DNA of 64,000 bases from positions 25,313,491 to 25,377,490 of the forward strand of contig NC_088310.1 in assembly GCF_910592395.1 (NCBI RefSeq). Reading direction: 5' to 3'. Below the pieces are notes generated by a model, which saw only the letters and a program-made list of their open reading frames with translations, did not search any database and was not told the DNA's origin. Shown in pieces: positions 1 through 9,528 of the stretch. The position numbers and the translations under genes are program-made. Source of the stretch: Lineus longissimus (taxonomy: Eukaryota; Nemertea; Pilidiophora; Heteronemertea; Lineidae). Position 1 is the first letter of the stretch. Every line of letters starts with the position of its first letter.

Positions 1-271
1 CTTTCCCACTTTTGAAATCGGCAAATCCACCAAAATCGTTTGCATTATCATGGTCATGAGAATTCAAATCCTTAACTTTTTGCACCTCAGCGGGGCATTC
101 GGAATTGAAATTGGCAAAGTTTGTGGACTCCTCTGATTTTGTTCCTGCACTGGTAAATCCTCCAAAATCATCGTCATCATCGTCGTTGTGTTGCGGCCAT
201 CCATCGTTGAAAGACTGTGAATCATCAAGGGGCGGTGGGCTCGATGATAGCATCGGAATGAAGTTGGACAT
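1..271 (-). CDS. AFTPH: Aftiphilin homologue, first coding exon (partial, runs off left edge)
   Basis: Aftiphilin is a clathrin-coat accessory protein that binds clathrin and the ears of the AP-1/AP-2 adaptors during vesicle traffic at the trans-Golgi and endosomes. The minus strand encodes 90 residues from an ATG at 271. An in-frame TAG lies 18-20 nt upstream of that ATG, which fixes the start. The N-terminus carries MLSSSPPPLDD, close to the remembered aftiphilin start (MYSSSPPPLDN). An acidic run leads into FGGF at residues 30-39, and a second FGGFADF follows at about 80-86. Such acidic-phenylalanine motifs are the known adaptor-ear binding signals. The frame is still open at base 1, so the rest of the gene lies outside the window. 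The gene is divergent from the cytochrome b5 gene about 4 kb away. The family assignment is good; orthology is inferred from the N-terminus only. Confidence 0.82.
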   Translation of the reverse strand, partial: MSNFIPMLSSSPPPLDDSQSFNDGWPQHNDDDDDDFGGFTSAGTKSEESTNFANFNSECPAEVQKVKDLNSHDHDNANDFGGFADFKSGK

Positions 272-3200
272 CTTGGGAATTTTCACCTACACTGCAGGAA
301 TCTTCTTTATTGCTCTAATCATCTCATAGATCTGCAAGTAGAAATAAAACACATGTTTTAAAAAACTTGTTTAGAATTTTCAACAAGCTTAAAAACAGGC
401 CACACATATCAAACCCATGCAGATTGAGATTGAGATCAGACCAACTTCTAAATGAAACTTCTCATATGAATTTGGCTATCACACTCCTATTATCACAAAG
501 AGATGAGAAAAAAGACCTGCATGACCTTTGCTAGTTCCAGGTTATCATTCCTGCTGGCAGCATTCAGCGATAACTTGAGAAGACGGATCAATAAGTGCCG
601 AGATGATTATGGATACAAACCATAATGTAGACTATATGACGCATTGTTGACTATACAGCGTATTGTTGACTAGACTACACAGTGCATCGTGCATGTATGG
701 CTATTATAACCACACTGGATCTCAGTCAAATCAACCTGGTCTTAGTTTACCGAGTCTAAACAACCATCCTCAACAAATATCTCTACCATCGCCATTACAT
801 TAACAGCCATGATGGCAATGCCCAGTCAGGTGGGCCCCCAGACCAACATCAGAGTGGAAAACACTGGAGAGCCAGAACTGGACCATAAAACCACTGATGG
901 TGATACTTCAGCCAAGCCAAGAGGATATGGAGACTAGTCACCAAAAAAAATGTTTCTTGTATTCATAGATATATTTACTAAAGCTATTCCACTGATCAAA
1001 AGAAAACCATTTCAAAACAGAACTCCCAGCAATGGCAAAATCCTCCCGAGCAACAAATCATTAATTATGAAAGACCCTCGAGAACTGCCTTGAAGTGTCT
1101 CCTCCAATATGACAAGCACGCCTGTAATTGACAATGAGAATTGAATCATAAGATAAGCATGCAGAGCTTGAAATGGATTTCAATCTGAAGCTAAGATGAT
1201 TAGGAGTGTGGAATGAGTCTATGTTGGACAATCATCATTTTGCTCCATTTTGTGAGAGTCCCAGCTATCCGTCTGCGTGATTGGTGAATATCTTTGTTAA
1301 AATCAGACTATGAATCTATGAATCTGGTATTTTCACACACCTTTAAAAAAGTTTTCTCTCTCCAAAAATCTTGGCTGAGGTGAATTAAAATGGCGTCTAG
1401 GGATCAGGGCTCGTGCTTGCCCATGCAAAGGCTCCACGCACAAGGAATCTTGCTTTTACGTCTCATTCAAAGGCTGTACCACCTCATCAAACAGTTTTAC
1501 ATACACGCACAAGAGACAGATGTTTATCACAGCTGTAATATCACACATGTTATACAAAGGGTTAACTTGATCATGTTTTAACCACCAACTGACATGACAT
1601 AAGCTGAATGTCCATTACACACCAATGGCAATAGATATATAGAATGTCAAGAAATGATCATCAACGATTCCTGTTCATGTCAAACTAATTAATCAGAAGA
1701 TTCTAGCCAAATGTGGTCTCATCTGATCCTTCATTGGAGGCAATATTGCTATTGATCCCTCATAAAATGGACGAAATTGATGAGGGACATAAATAGTAAG
1801 AGTTCAAGGTCACTAGAAATTGAGGTTATTCACCGTTCTTCACCAAGAAGGGAGTCAACAGATGTAGATTACCATAGTCATAACCAATCTACACTCAAAG
1901 TAATTATTTCTTTCGCTGTGACCAATTTTTAATTTAGAAACCAAGGGTCAAGGACGTGAAGAATGATTATAATTGAGGCAATGGGGCAAAATATTCTCTA
2001 TCAACTACCCCACATTTGTTTACATCAATGGTGCAATTAATTTGTAAGAATGGCAGATGAGTCAACCGTCTTGTGGTAGAAAATGTACTTACATCAGGTA
2101 CATGTAGCAAGTAAATCCCTACGTTTGTAAAAGTAATTCCCAAATGAATATTTTTGAAATGTCAACAGAAATTCACTGAAGAGTAAGAAATCCAATCATA
2201 ATGAAACTGCTGCAATGCAACTGAATCTCCACTTCACCGGTAGAAGTCAAACACTCAAATGAAACAAATTCTAAGACAAAGTAGATCATATTATTCATAT
2301 GCATGTTTATGTCAGTGATTTTAAATCAACTCTAATCTGATTCGAAAAATGTTATATCTTCATAATCATAACACAAAATGGATGAACAAAGGGTATAATT
2401 TTCAAACGAAGCAATCCTTTTGTACCTCAACAACACCAAAGTTATCTTCGAGATGAGTAACGGAGAGTTTGGTTTGAACCAACAAAAATGGTTCATTCAT
2501 CTTACTGCAGACAGTCATATCATACTTTCAAAAGATGTGATGAAGAACTGACATGAAAGCTGGGGTATCCCCGGTATTGCTTTAATGGTAATGACATCAT
2601 GGAATTCCTTTGTTTCAATTGAACCACCATCTATTTTTGGCCAGTTGAGGGAGTTCCCTTCACAATTTGAACTTTTGAAACATCAGAACTGCAGAGCGTG
2701 GGTTTGAAAATAAGCAAGATGAAACAAGGTAGGGTTATTCCTCATTTCAATTACAAAGTATGACATCATGGGAGACCTACTTACTAAGGATCTGACAAAT
2801 ATTTCTATTTCGGATACAAAATTAGCCCGCGTAATTACCGAAAGTCAAAATTTAAAGATGAATATGATTGATGAATCAGATACTTGCAATGCTCCCTCAT
2901 GCTCATCATGACAACGCGATCGTAGGAATTCTACACAGCAGAAAACAGGCATTGTATTTGCATCAGTCAGAAGGCAGCCAACACATGCTACATATTGTAC
3001 AATGCAATCAACAATTAAATATAGACAATTGGGTAACAGTTGTTAACTGATATCTCACTCCCACTCCAAAGACATGTAAGAGTTACACTGGGCTTACACT
3101 TGCAGAGTTTGCAACTTATTTACGACTCCAACTCCGACTTCAACTTTGAGGCCGAGAGTGAATTACAGTTGACCTGTGCATAAGGCGGAATTCCGAAATA

Positions 3201-4223
3201 ATGAAGTCATATTTCAAGACATGGTGATGGCTTACTACCTCGTTAACTACTTTGTTACATTGTGTTACCGTCTTATGCACACGTTTCCTTAACAGAAAGG
3301 GGGTTTTTGACAATAGAGAGGTGTCTGCTAAGGGAAGTTCGCTGTACTTTGTTTAGGAAGAGCTAGGTGATCACTCATTACCAAATCAATTAGCCATGTC
3401 AAAGGATTTTGTTAATGATGACTCACCACTTGGGTCAATGGGAGGGGCTCTGAAGCTACTGACGAGTGTTCGGACATGATTTTATGGACTAGATAAGTAT
3501 TCACAGCTTGCCACTCGTTGCCATGGGCTGGATGAGACATGCCGAAGCCATCCCATGCCCATGGATGGTGTCACTGTGGTGATGACGATGTCACACTGGA
3601 TGACGATGTCTTGGTTGACTTTGAAGATGTGTTTATGGATCGATTTATGGGAAAATGAAGTGAAGAGTCAGAGTCTCTCTCAAGTCTCAGGCTCGGTCAC
3701 CAGGGACAGGGTGACGCAGTGGACGGGTTAGTGGTCGGGGAGGAGCATGTACTTGACTTTTATGCAGCAGAGATCTGAGAGAGGACATGGACTGGAGTGG
3801 AGATGGAGGAGGGAGGTGGCAAAACTGAACCTCGCCAAAACCAGGTGTTTATCAAGAGTTTCCTACGTTTGATTGCATGTATCTTTACATAGTTATGTGA
3901 AAAAAACATCACTCTAACATAAAAATCGGAGAATAGCCTTACCAAAATAAAAGGAACATCTGGAAACTAATTTTCTCTACCTTTCATCCCAAAAATTTTG
4001 CCAGCGAAAGCCATTTTGTCGATTTCCCACAATTCACTGCGAAATAATTTAATTACTCACCTTGCAATTAAAACTATTTACAAATATCCAAGTAGTTTGC
4101 AATCCAATCAGAAATGTGCACTATCAAAATATTATACTTTAAGATTTTTTAGTGGCCGTTTCGAATACACGGGTATTTTGGAGTTTTATTGACCAATCCG
4201 AATGGAGCAAATTTTTCATCAAG
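272..4223. other. Intergenic region between divergent AFTPH and cytochrome b5 genes
   Basis: About 3.95 kb separate the two divergent start codons. Only short ORFs without recognisable domains or codon bias occur here, on both strands. It should contain the AFTPH 5' UTR and promoter, and the cytochrome b5 promoter near 4000-4220. I see no tRNA, repeat array or transposon ORF in it. Confidence 0.6.
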
Positions 4224-4997
4224 ATGGAAGAATTCGGTGCAGACGAAATTTCGACACACTGTACAAAAGAGGATGCCTGGTTGATAATAGACGGAAAGGT
4301 AAATACATACACGAAGTATGGCTCTCTATATATTGCTTTTCAATAGGCTGGTATTGAAGACCGAGTGGCTTGTCATCTTTGAGCAGGATGGCCAGATAAT
4401 CAGGTGTCCGAGAATAGATTCCTGGGTGGGTGGCCACGTGTATTGGCGTTGCACAGCATATGCATTGGTTAGCAATAGCATTGGCAGCATACACTGCGAT
4501 TTGATTATCGGACGAATTGGTGGTTTAGGGGGCTGACCAGAGCCAAAACGACGAGTCCTATTCAGTTGCATTTCAACAACACATACTGCCATTGCTCAAT
4601 GCTCACACTCACATTCACAATCAAAGGACCGTGTGGCTGAAGAGGTTTAGGGCAGGGCTGGCAACACTGCCAACAGGAAGGCAGAATGAGGTCAGGAGAA
4701 AGGCCAAAGGCAAAGGGCCAAAATGTAAAATTCCAGCTCTCCAGATAACATCAAAAATACCAATACAATAGCAAAGATATAGTTTTGATGACATTCGCTA
4801 TTTATCATTTCTTTCTTTTTTAGGTCTATAATGTTACGCAGTTTGGTAAGACTCACCCTGGTGGAGATGCTATCTTCAAAAATGTTGGAGGAAACGCATC
4901 GCTTGGGTTTCATCAGCAGCAGGCTCATGTGATGGTCAGAACCATGATTGAAGAGGAATTAGAGAAGATGTGCATTGGAACAGTTAAAGACAGCTAA
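4224..4997 (+). CDS. Short soluble cytochrome b5 (82 aa, 2 exons)
   Basis: This is a one-electron carrier that binds heme b. The exons are 4224-4298 (25 codons) and 4824-4997 (57 codons plus stop), joined in phase 0 with donor AAG|GTAAAT and acceptor TTTTTTAG|GTC. The protein has the cytochrome b5 core: DAWLIIDGKVYNVTQF, then the axial-ligand motif HPGG with His36. His60 sits exactly 24 residues later, as in classical cytochrome b5. No signal peptide, transmembrane tail or fused domain is visible, so it is probably cytosolic. At 82 residues it is a minimal version of the roughly 90-100-residue heme domain. The frame upstream of 4224 opens only on non-ATG codons, so the ATG at 4224 is preferred. 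The next gene starts 282 bp downstream on the same strand. The electron acceptor is unknown. Confidence 0.85.
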
Positions 4998-5037
4998 TGC
5001 AGTGGTCCTCAATGAACATACATGTAAATATGGCAAA

Positions 5038-5043
5038 AATAAA
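5038..5043 (+). terminator. Polyadenylation signal AATAAA of the cytochrome b5 gene
   Basis: A canonical AATAAA lies 41 nt after the stop codon, giving a very short 3' UTR. Confidence 0.55.
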
Positions 5044-5250
5044 AAGCTTTGATGTGCACTAAAAAGTGTTGATGTCACCTTTTTAAGAAAAGCATGGGTG
5101 GATTTTAGTAAAGAAGTAAAAAAAACCTGTTTTGTATTGTAAAAGTTCTTCTACCACTGGCATTAATTGCCATAGAAATTCTATACTGTTAGATTTACAT
5201 CCGCAGTGCATTGTGGGTATGGTTTGAGAAAAACAATGAGATTTTTTCCT

Positions 5251-5255
5251 CTTAG
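5251..5255 (+). promoter_or_regulatory. Splice-acceptor-like site just upstream of the ANK-Mab21 start codon
   Basis: A pyrimidine-rich stretch (ATTTTTTCCTCTTAG) ends in AG at 5255, 24 nt before the ATG at 5280. It suggests an upstream non-coding exon or a spliced-leader addition site. This is inferred from consensus only. Confidence 0.4.
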
Positions 5256-5279
5256 TTCCAGGCAATATTTTATTACAAC

Positions 5280-8168
5280 ATGGATACCGATGGTGAAGGC
5301 GAAACAATGGAAAGATACGGTCTGACACTTTTAAGTCAAGCTGCATGGGACGGAAATGACAACACTGTACAGGAATTAATTGAAAAAGGCGCTTCCATTG
5401 AAACAAAGGATTTTAAAGGAAACACTTCTTTGATCCTTGCTATCTATCAAGGCCATAGCAGTATTGTTCAGGTACTTTTAGACAAAGGTGCAGGTATCGA
5501 AACAAAGGGAAGTAATGATTGGTCTCCCATTCATTTCGCATCAAATAGAGGATATGAGAATACAGTGAAACTTCTGCTTGATAGAGGTGCAGAAATTGAG
5601 ACTCGGACAAACAATGGTTTCTCTCCTCTTTCAATAGCATCTGAAAATGGACATGAAAATGTTGTCGAACTTCTTCTTGACCAAGGTGCCAATATTGAAT
5701 CAAAGGACAATAGTGGCTTTTCCCCACTGGCCTTAGCGTCAGAAAATGGAAGGAGTGGTGTTGTTAAACTTTTGTTGGGTAGAGGTGCAGAGATCGAGGC
5801 AAAAACTTTGGATGGGTTTTCTCCTCTTTCACTTGCATCACAAAATGGACATGAAGATATTGTGAACATTTTGCTAGACAGTGGTGCAAATTTAGAATCG
5901 AAGGGAAAGGGTGGTTTCTCACCTCTTTGTTTAGCAGTACAAGATGGACATGAGAAAGTTGCTGAAGTTCTGCTGGATAAAGGTGCAGAGATTGAGGCGA
6001 AGACAAAGAGTAATTTTTCACCTCTTTCTATAGCATCACTCAATAGACATGAGAATGTTGTTAAGCTTCTGCTAGACAGAGGCGCATCGATTGAATCGGC
6101 AGAAAATAGTGGTTTCACTCCTCTTTGTTTGGCGGCACAAAGTGGAAATGAGAACATAGTTAAACTTCTTTTGGATAGTGGTGCAGACATTGAGACAAAG
6201 ATCAACTATGGTTATTCTGTTCTCACAATAGCATCTCAAAACGGACACGAAAATGTCGTTAAACTTCTTTTAGATAGAGGTGCCAATACTGAATCTAAGG
6301 GTGCATATGATTGGTGTCCGATTTTCGAAGCTATATTCAGTGGTCATACTGGTATAGTGCTTTTATTACTTGAGTTTGAAGCAAATATCGAGAGCAGGGA
6401 CAGCCGAGGTCGATCTCCCCTTAGTGTTGCTGCATCTATAGGGAAGGTGGATATTGTGGATATCCTTCTAAAAGACGGTGCAGACTATGACAGCAAAGAC
6501 GAAGATGCGGTTTCCGCTTTGGATAATGGTATCATTCATGGCCAAGTTGATGTGGTGGAGTGTTTTTTGAAACATATCACCAAAAAAGGTGACCTGGGAA
6601 CCATTGTATGTGAGAAACTGTCACTGGCAGCCAAACATGGACAGAAAGATGTTATCTTGTGCATTATGAAACTGGGAAATCAGTCCGATTTAGACTATGT
6701 TGATAGAAATGGTTGTTCTCCCTTAGCAGAGGCTATTTCACAGGGTCAGCTTGACTGTGTACGGTATCTCCAATCATTGGGCGCTACATTGTCCTTTGTT
6801 GGAGACGACAAATTGATCCAGTGTCTGTCTCGGTGTTGGTCTCTAGATATGTACCAGTATCTTTTAGTTGCTGGATTGAATCCTCTGGCAGTTGATAACA
6901 GTGGTCACAAGGTCCATGATTATGTTTGTTATGGTGAATATATTGACTGGGATGTCTTCAAGACCCTGTCACCTGCAACGGTAGATGGTCGCCCCAGAAA
7001 GGTGACTGCGACAAGTTTAGTCACCTATCCAGGGTTAGGCTCAGTGAGAGCGCTTCCTTACTATATAAGACGTGATTTGACACAAACTATCCTTAAGAAA
7101 GTTTCCAGTATCACAGAGCAAGCTCGCAATTTTTATAAATTGTCTTTTGAACCAATTGGAAGTTCAGTAGAGTCGACAAAAGTGGGATTGACTGATGAAT
7201 TTGACTTCATGCTTCAGAGTTCAAGTAATATTGTTATCGTGGACGAACTCTTTGATGTTGGCCATGGATACATAAGGTATGACGAAGCTAACAGGCTTTC
7301 CAACAGCAGCAAAGTGTTTCATAACAACGTTTGGTTTTACATGGAGTCCAAGGATGACATGCTGATTTCGGCTCCTCCAGCTACCGCTGGGGAAGGTACT
7401 GCTAGTACACCCATCAAAATGCGATACCAGAAAGAGGCAACTGATCAGAGCAGCCTCATGGTATCTGTCGACCTCGTCCCAGTGCTTCAAGTCAAGGACT
7501 GGCCCAGTGATGCTATACAGAGAACCTGGATGATGACTCGTAACGACCTGAGAGCACGTGGATACCAGTTGGTTGCCAGGCCACCGCATCGAGACAGTGA
7601 ATTTGGGAAAACATTTGAAGAGTCTGAGCGAGAAAGGCTCTATCGTGTCACATTCTCTAAACTTGAAGTTGAACACATCAGGAACCTACCGGACAGGGTA
7701 AAGGATGCCTACATCTTGGCCAAATGTCTTCGGAGTCCTGTGGTATGCCGTGTGGTTGTTCAGGATGATGATGGAGTAATTTATTTTGTTGATAAATTCA
7801 TCACCAGTTATCTCCTGAAAACGGTCTTCATGCACAATGTGGATGAGTTCCTTGTACACCAGAGACCCCTGGTGGAGATGGCATACATTCTGTACTGCCA
7901 GCTTGAGTACTACCTGTCGCATGGCTTCCTTCCTCTGTTCTGGATGCAAAAGGTCAACCTGCTGGAAGGGGTTAACATCAATGCTGCCAAATCACACAAA
8001 GTAGCAGCACATATGAAAGCTCACATAGGTAAACTTTACCATGAAGAACTTGGCAAGGAACCCCCTGTGGACCTACATGATACCATTGAGATGCCTCCAG
8101 ATTGCCAAGCTATTGACTTGACAGTAGCTTCAGGGATAGAGATTTTATGTTTGCCTTTGAAACAATAA
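5280..8168 (+). CDS. Ankyrin-repeat Mab-21/cGAS-like nucleotidyltransferase protein (962 aa, single exon)
   Basis: Residues about 14-510 form about 15 ankyrin repeats. Eleven consecutive ones (48-410) are exactly 33 residues long, with the pattern FSPLxxASxNGHENVVKLLLDRGA. Residues about 575-940 form a Mab-21-type nucleotidyltransferase. The motif GSSVESTKVGLTDEFDFML begins at G627 and supplies Glu640 and Asp642. A third acidic residue, Asp731, lies in VSVDLVPVLQV. The GS...ExD...D layout and the 89-residue gap match cGAS and cGAS-like receptors. The C-terminal helical half is also family-like (SYLLKTVFMHNVDEF). The cysteine-rich zinc thumb of vertebrate cGAS is not seen. By family knowledge such enzymes make cyclic dinucleotides on ligand binding, and ankyrin arrays bind proteins; activity here is inferred. 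There are no introns within the CDS. Non-enzymatic Mab-21 function is the main alternative. Confidence 0.9.
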   Translation: MDTDGEGETMERYGLTLLSQAAWDGNDNTVQELIEKGASIETKDFKGNTSLILAIYQGHSSIVQVLLDKGAGIETKGSNDWSPIHFASNRGYENTVKLLLDRGAEIETRTNNGFSPLSIASENGHENVVELLLDQGANIESKDNSGFSPLALASENGRSGVVKLLLGRGAEIEAKTLDGFSPLSLASQNGHEDIVNILLDSGANLESKGKGGFSPLCLAVQDGHEKVAEVLLDKGAEIEAKTKSNFSPLSIASLNRHENVVKLLLDRGASIESAENSGFTPLCLAAQSGNENIVKLLLDSGADIETKINYGYSVLTIASQNGHENVVKLLLDRGANTESKGAYDWCPIFEAIFSGHTGIVLLLLEFEANIESRDSRGRSPLSVAASIGKVDIVDILLKDGADYDSKDEDAVSALDNGIIHGQVDVVECFLKHITKKGDLGTIVCEKLSLAAKHGQKDVILCIMKLGNQSDLDYVDRNGCSPLAEAISQGQLDCVRYLQSLGATLSFVGDDKLIQCLSRCWSLDMYQYLLVAGLNPLAVDNSGHKVHDYVCYGEYIDWDVFKTLSPATVDGRPRKVTATSLVTYPGLGSVRALPYYIRRDLTQTILKKVSSITEQARNFYKLSFEPIGSSVESTKVGLTDEFDFMLQSSSNIVIVDELFDVGHGYIRYDEANRLSNSSKVFHNNVWFYMESKDDMLISAPPATAGEGTASTPIKMRYQKEATDQSSLMVSVDLVPVLQVKDWPSDAIQRTWMMTRNDLRARGYQLVARPPHRDSEFGKTFEESERERLYRVTFSKLEVEHIRNLPDRVKDAYILAKCLRSPVVCRVVVQDDDGVIYFVDKFITSYLLKTVFMHNVDEFLVHQRPLVEMAYILYCQLEYYLSHGFLPLFWMQKVNLLEGVNINAAKSHKVAAHMKAHIGKLYHEELGKEPPVDLHDTIEMPPDCQAIDLTVASGIEILCLPLKQ

Positions 8169-8700
8169 AGGAAGGGTCAAATGTGTCCATCGATCTCGAC
8201 AGAAATACTGGTTGTGACATTGGTTGGGTTTAATAATGTTAGGTTTTCAGTGTGGTGCCATCTTTCTTGGAGTTGTTAATATGGTCGGTGCCCGACTTCT
8301 CATTTTTGCGTTAGTCACAACATTCCTGCTTGTATTTGCTTCAGGTGTGCTGTCCAGATCAGTGATTTACTGTAATCATTAGAATAGTGTCTGTAGTATT
8401 GATGTGGTGGTGGTCAGTATTGGTATCTTTGCAAATATTTGTGGTTTACTGTAATGTAATAACATTGTCTTCCAAGTTTTGCTTTTTGGTATGCCCAAAG
8501 TCAGGTCACTGGTGGAAATTTTGAACTTAAAAGTACTCATCTGGGTAGAAGTGTCATTATTGCGCCATTCAGTGAGTAAAAACTGGGAGTTGGTTTTCCA
8601 GAATTATTGAAATTCTGTACACCAAATTACAAATTTGTATCGTTTGAAATTGTAACTGGCTCAATTTACTTGAAAGCACTTGAGGTTTGACATTTATATT

Positions 8701-8706
8701 AATAAA
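8701..8706 (+). terminator. Candidate polyadenylation signal of the ANK-Mab21 gene
   Basis: AATAAA lies about 530 nt past the stop. Another AATAAA (8164-8169) overlaps the stop codon itself, which is too early to be the normal site. Confidence 0.4.
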
Positions 8707-8844
8707 TTTGTACAAAATATGGTAATCTTAGTGTTATTTCCTTTAAAGATGTCTAGAATAGATTCAGGCAGACAGACAGCAGCAGTCTCAATCTTTCAAT
8801 CAGTTGAGATAGGAGATAGGAGTATTGATGTCTTCATCGTGCTC

Positions 8845-9331
8845 TCGGGACAGATTCTCCTCACCGTCTCCAACCTGATTGTGAGATGATGGTCCTCATT
8901 GTCTCCAACCTGGCCGAGATATAATGTTCCTCATTGTCTCCAACCTGGTTGTGAGATGATGGTCCTCATGGTCTCCAACCTGGCTGAGATATATTATTCC
9001 TTACTGTCTCCAACCTGGCTGAGATATGATGTTCTTCATGGTCTCCAACCTGGCTGTTAGATGATGGTCCTCGTTGTCTCCAACCTGGTTGTGAGAAGGT
9101 TTTCCTCATTGTCTCCAACCTGGCCGAGATATAATATTGCTCACTTTTTCCAACCTGGTTGTGAGATGATGGTCCTCGTTGTCTCTAACCTGGCTGAGAT
9201 ATAATGTTCCTCATTGATGTTCCTCATTGTCTCCAACCAGATTGTGAGATGATGGTCCTCATTGCCCCAGGCCAAGTTTTGAGATGGTGATCCTCCATGT
9301 CTCTAGTGTGGTTGTGAGATAATGGTCCTCA
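8845..9331. repeat. 35-bp minisatellite, about 13 units with two alternating subtypes
   Basis: Direct reading shows about 13 tandem units of 35 bp, each containing a variant of GTCTCCAACCTGG. Subtype A continues TTGTGAGATGATGGTCCTCA and subtype B continues CTGAGATATAATGTTCCTCA. A and B alternate in part, suggesting an older roughly 70-bp unit. One B unit holds a 13-bp internal duplication near 9214. The last three units are more degenerate. The array lies between the convergent ANK-Mab21 and GPCR genes. Confidence 0.95.
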
Positions 9332-9415
9332 TAAATTCAAAGTGCATGTTGAAGCAGAATATTCCTTTATATATCAGAGAGAAAAATTTAACATTGATTT
9401 CATAAATAAGAAATA

Positions 9416-9421
9416 TTTATT
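9416..9421 (-). terminator. Polyadenylation signal of the GPCR gene
   Basis: On the minus strand this reads AATAAA, about 108 nt past the GPCR stop codon. Confidence 0.5.
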
Positions 9422-9528
9422 CATATTACTAGCATATTATCTGATAGTTACGTACATATGAAACATCTTGCTCCAGCAGGGTTCTGACAATATAAAGTAC
9501 CCTCCCCCCTTTCTCAGGGACTGCCAAC

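Noticed and set aside
5531-6205. 224-codon open frame antisense to the ankyrin gene
   Set aside because: It is a mirror of the regular 99-nt repeats; its repetitive translation has no domain and the sense strand is clearly coding.
8164-8169. AATAAA overlapping the ANK-Mab21 stop codon as its poly(A) signal
   Set aside because: A signal inside the stop codon would leave almost no 3' UTR; a later AATAAA at 8701 is more likely.
8845-9331. CRISPR-like array
   Set aside because: Units are head-to-tail with no unique spacers and the genome is animal; it is a minisatellite.
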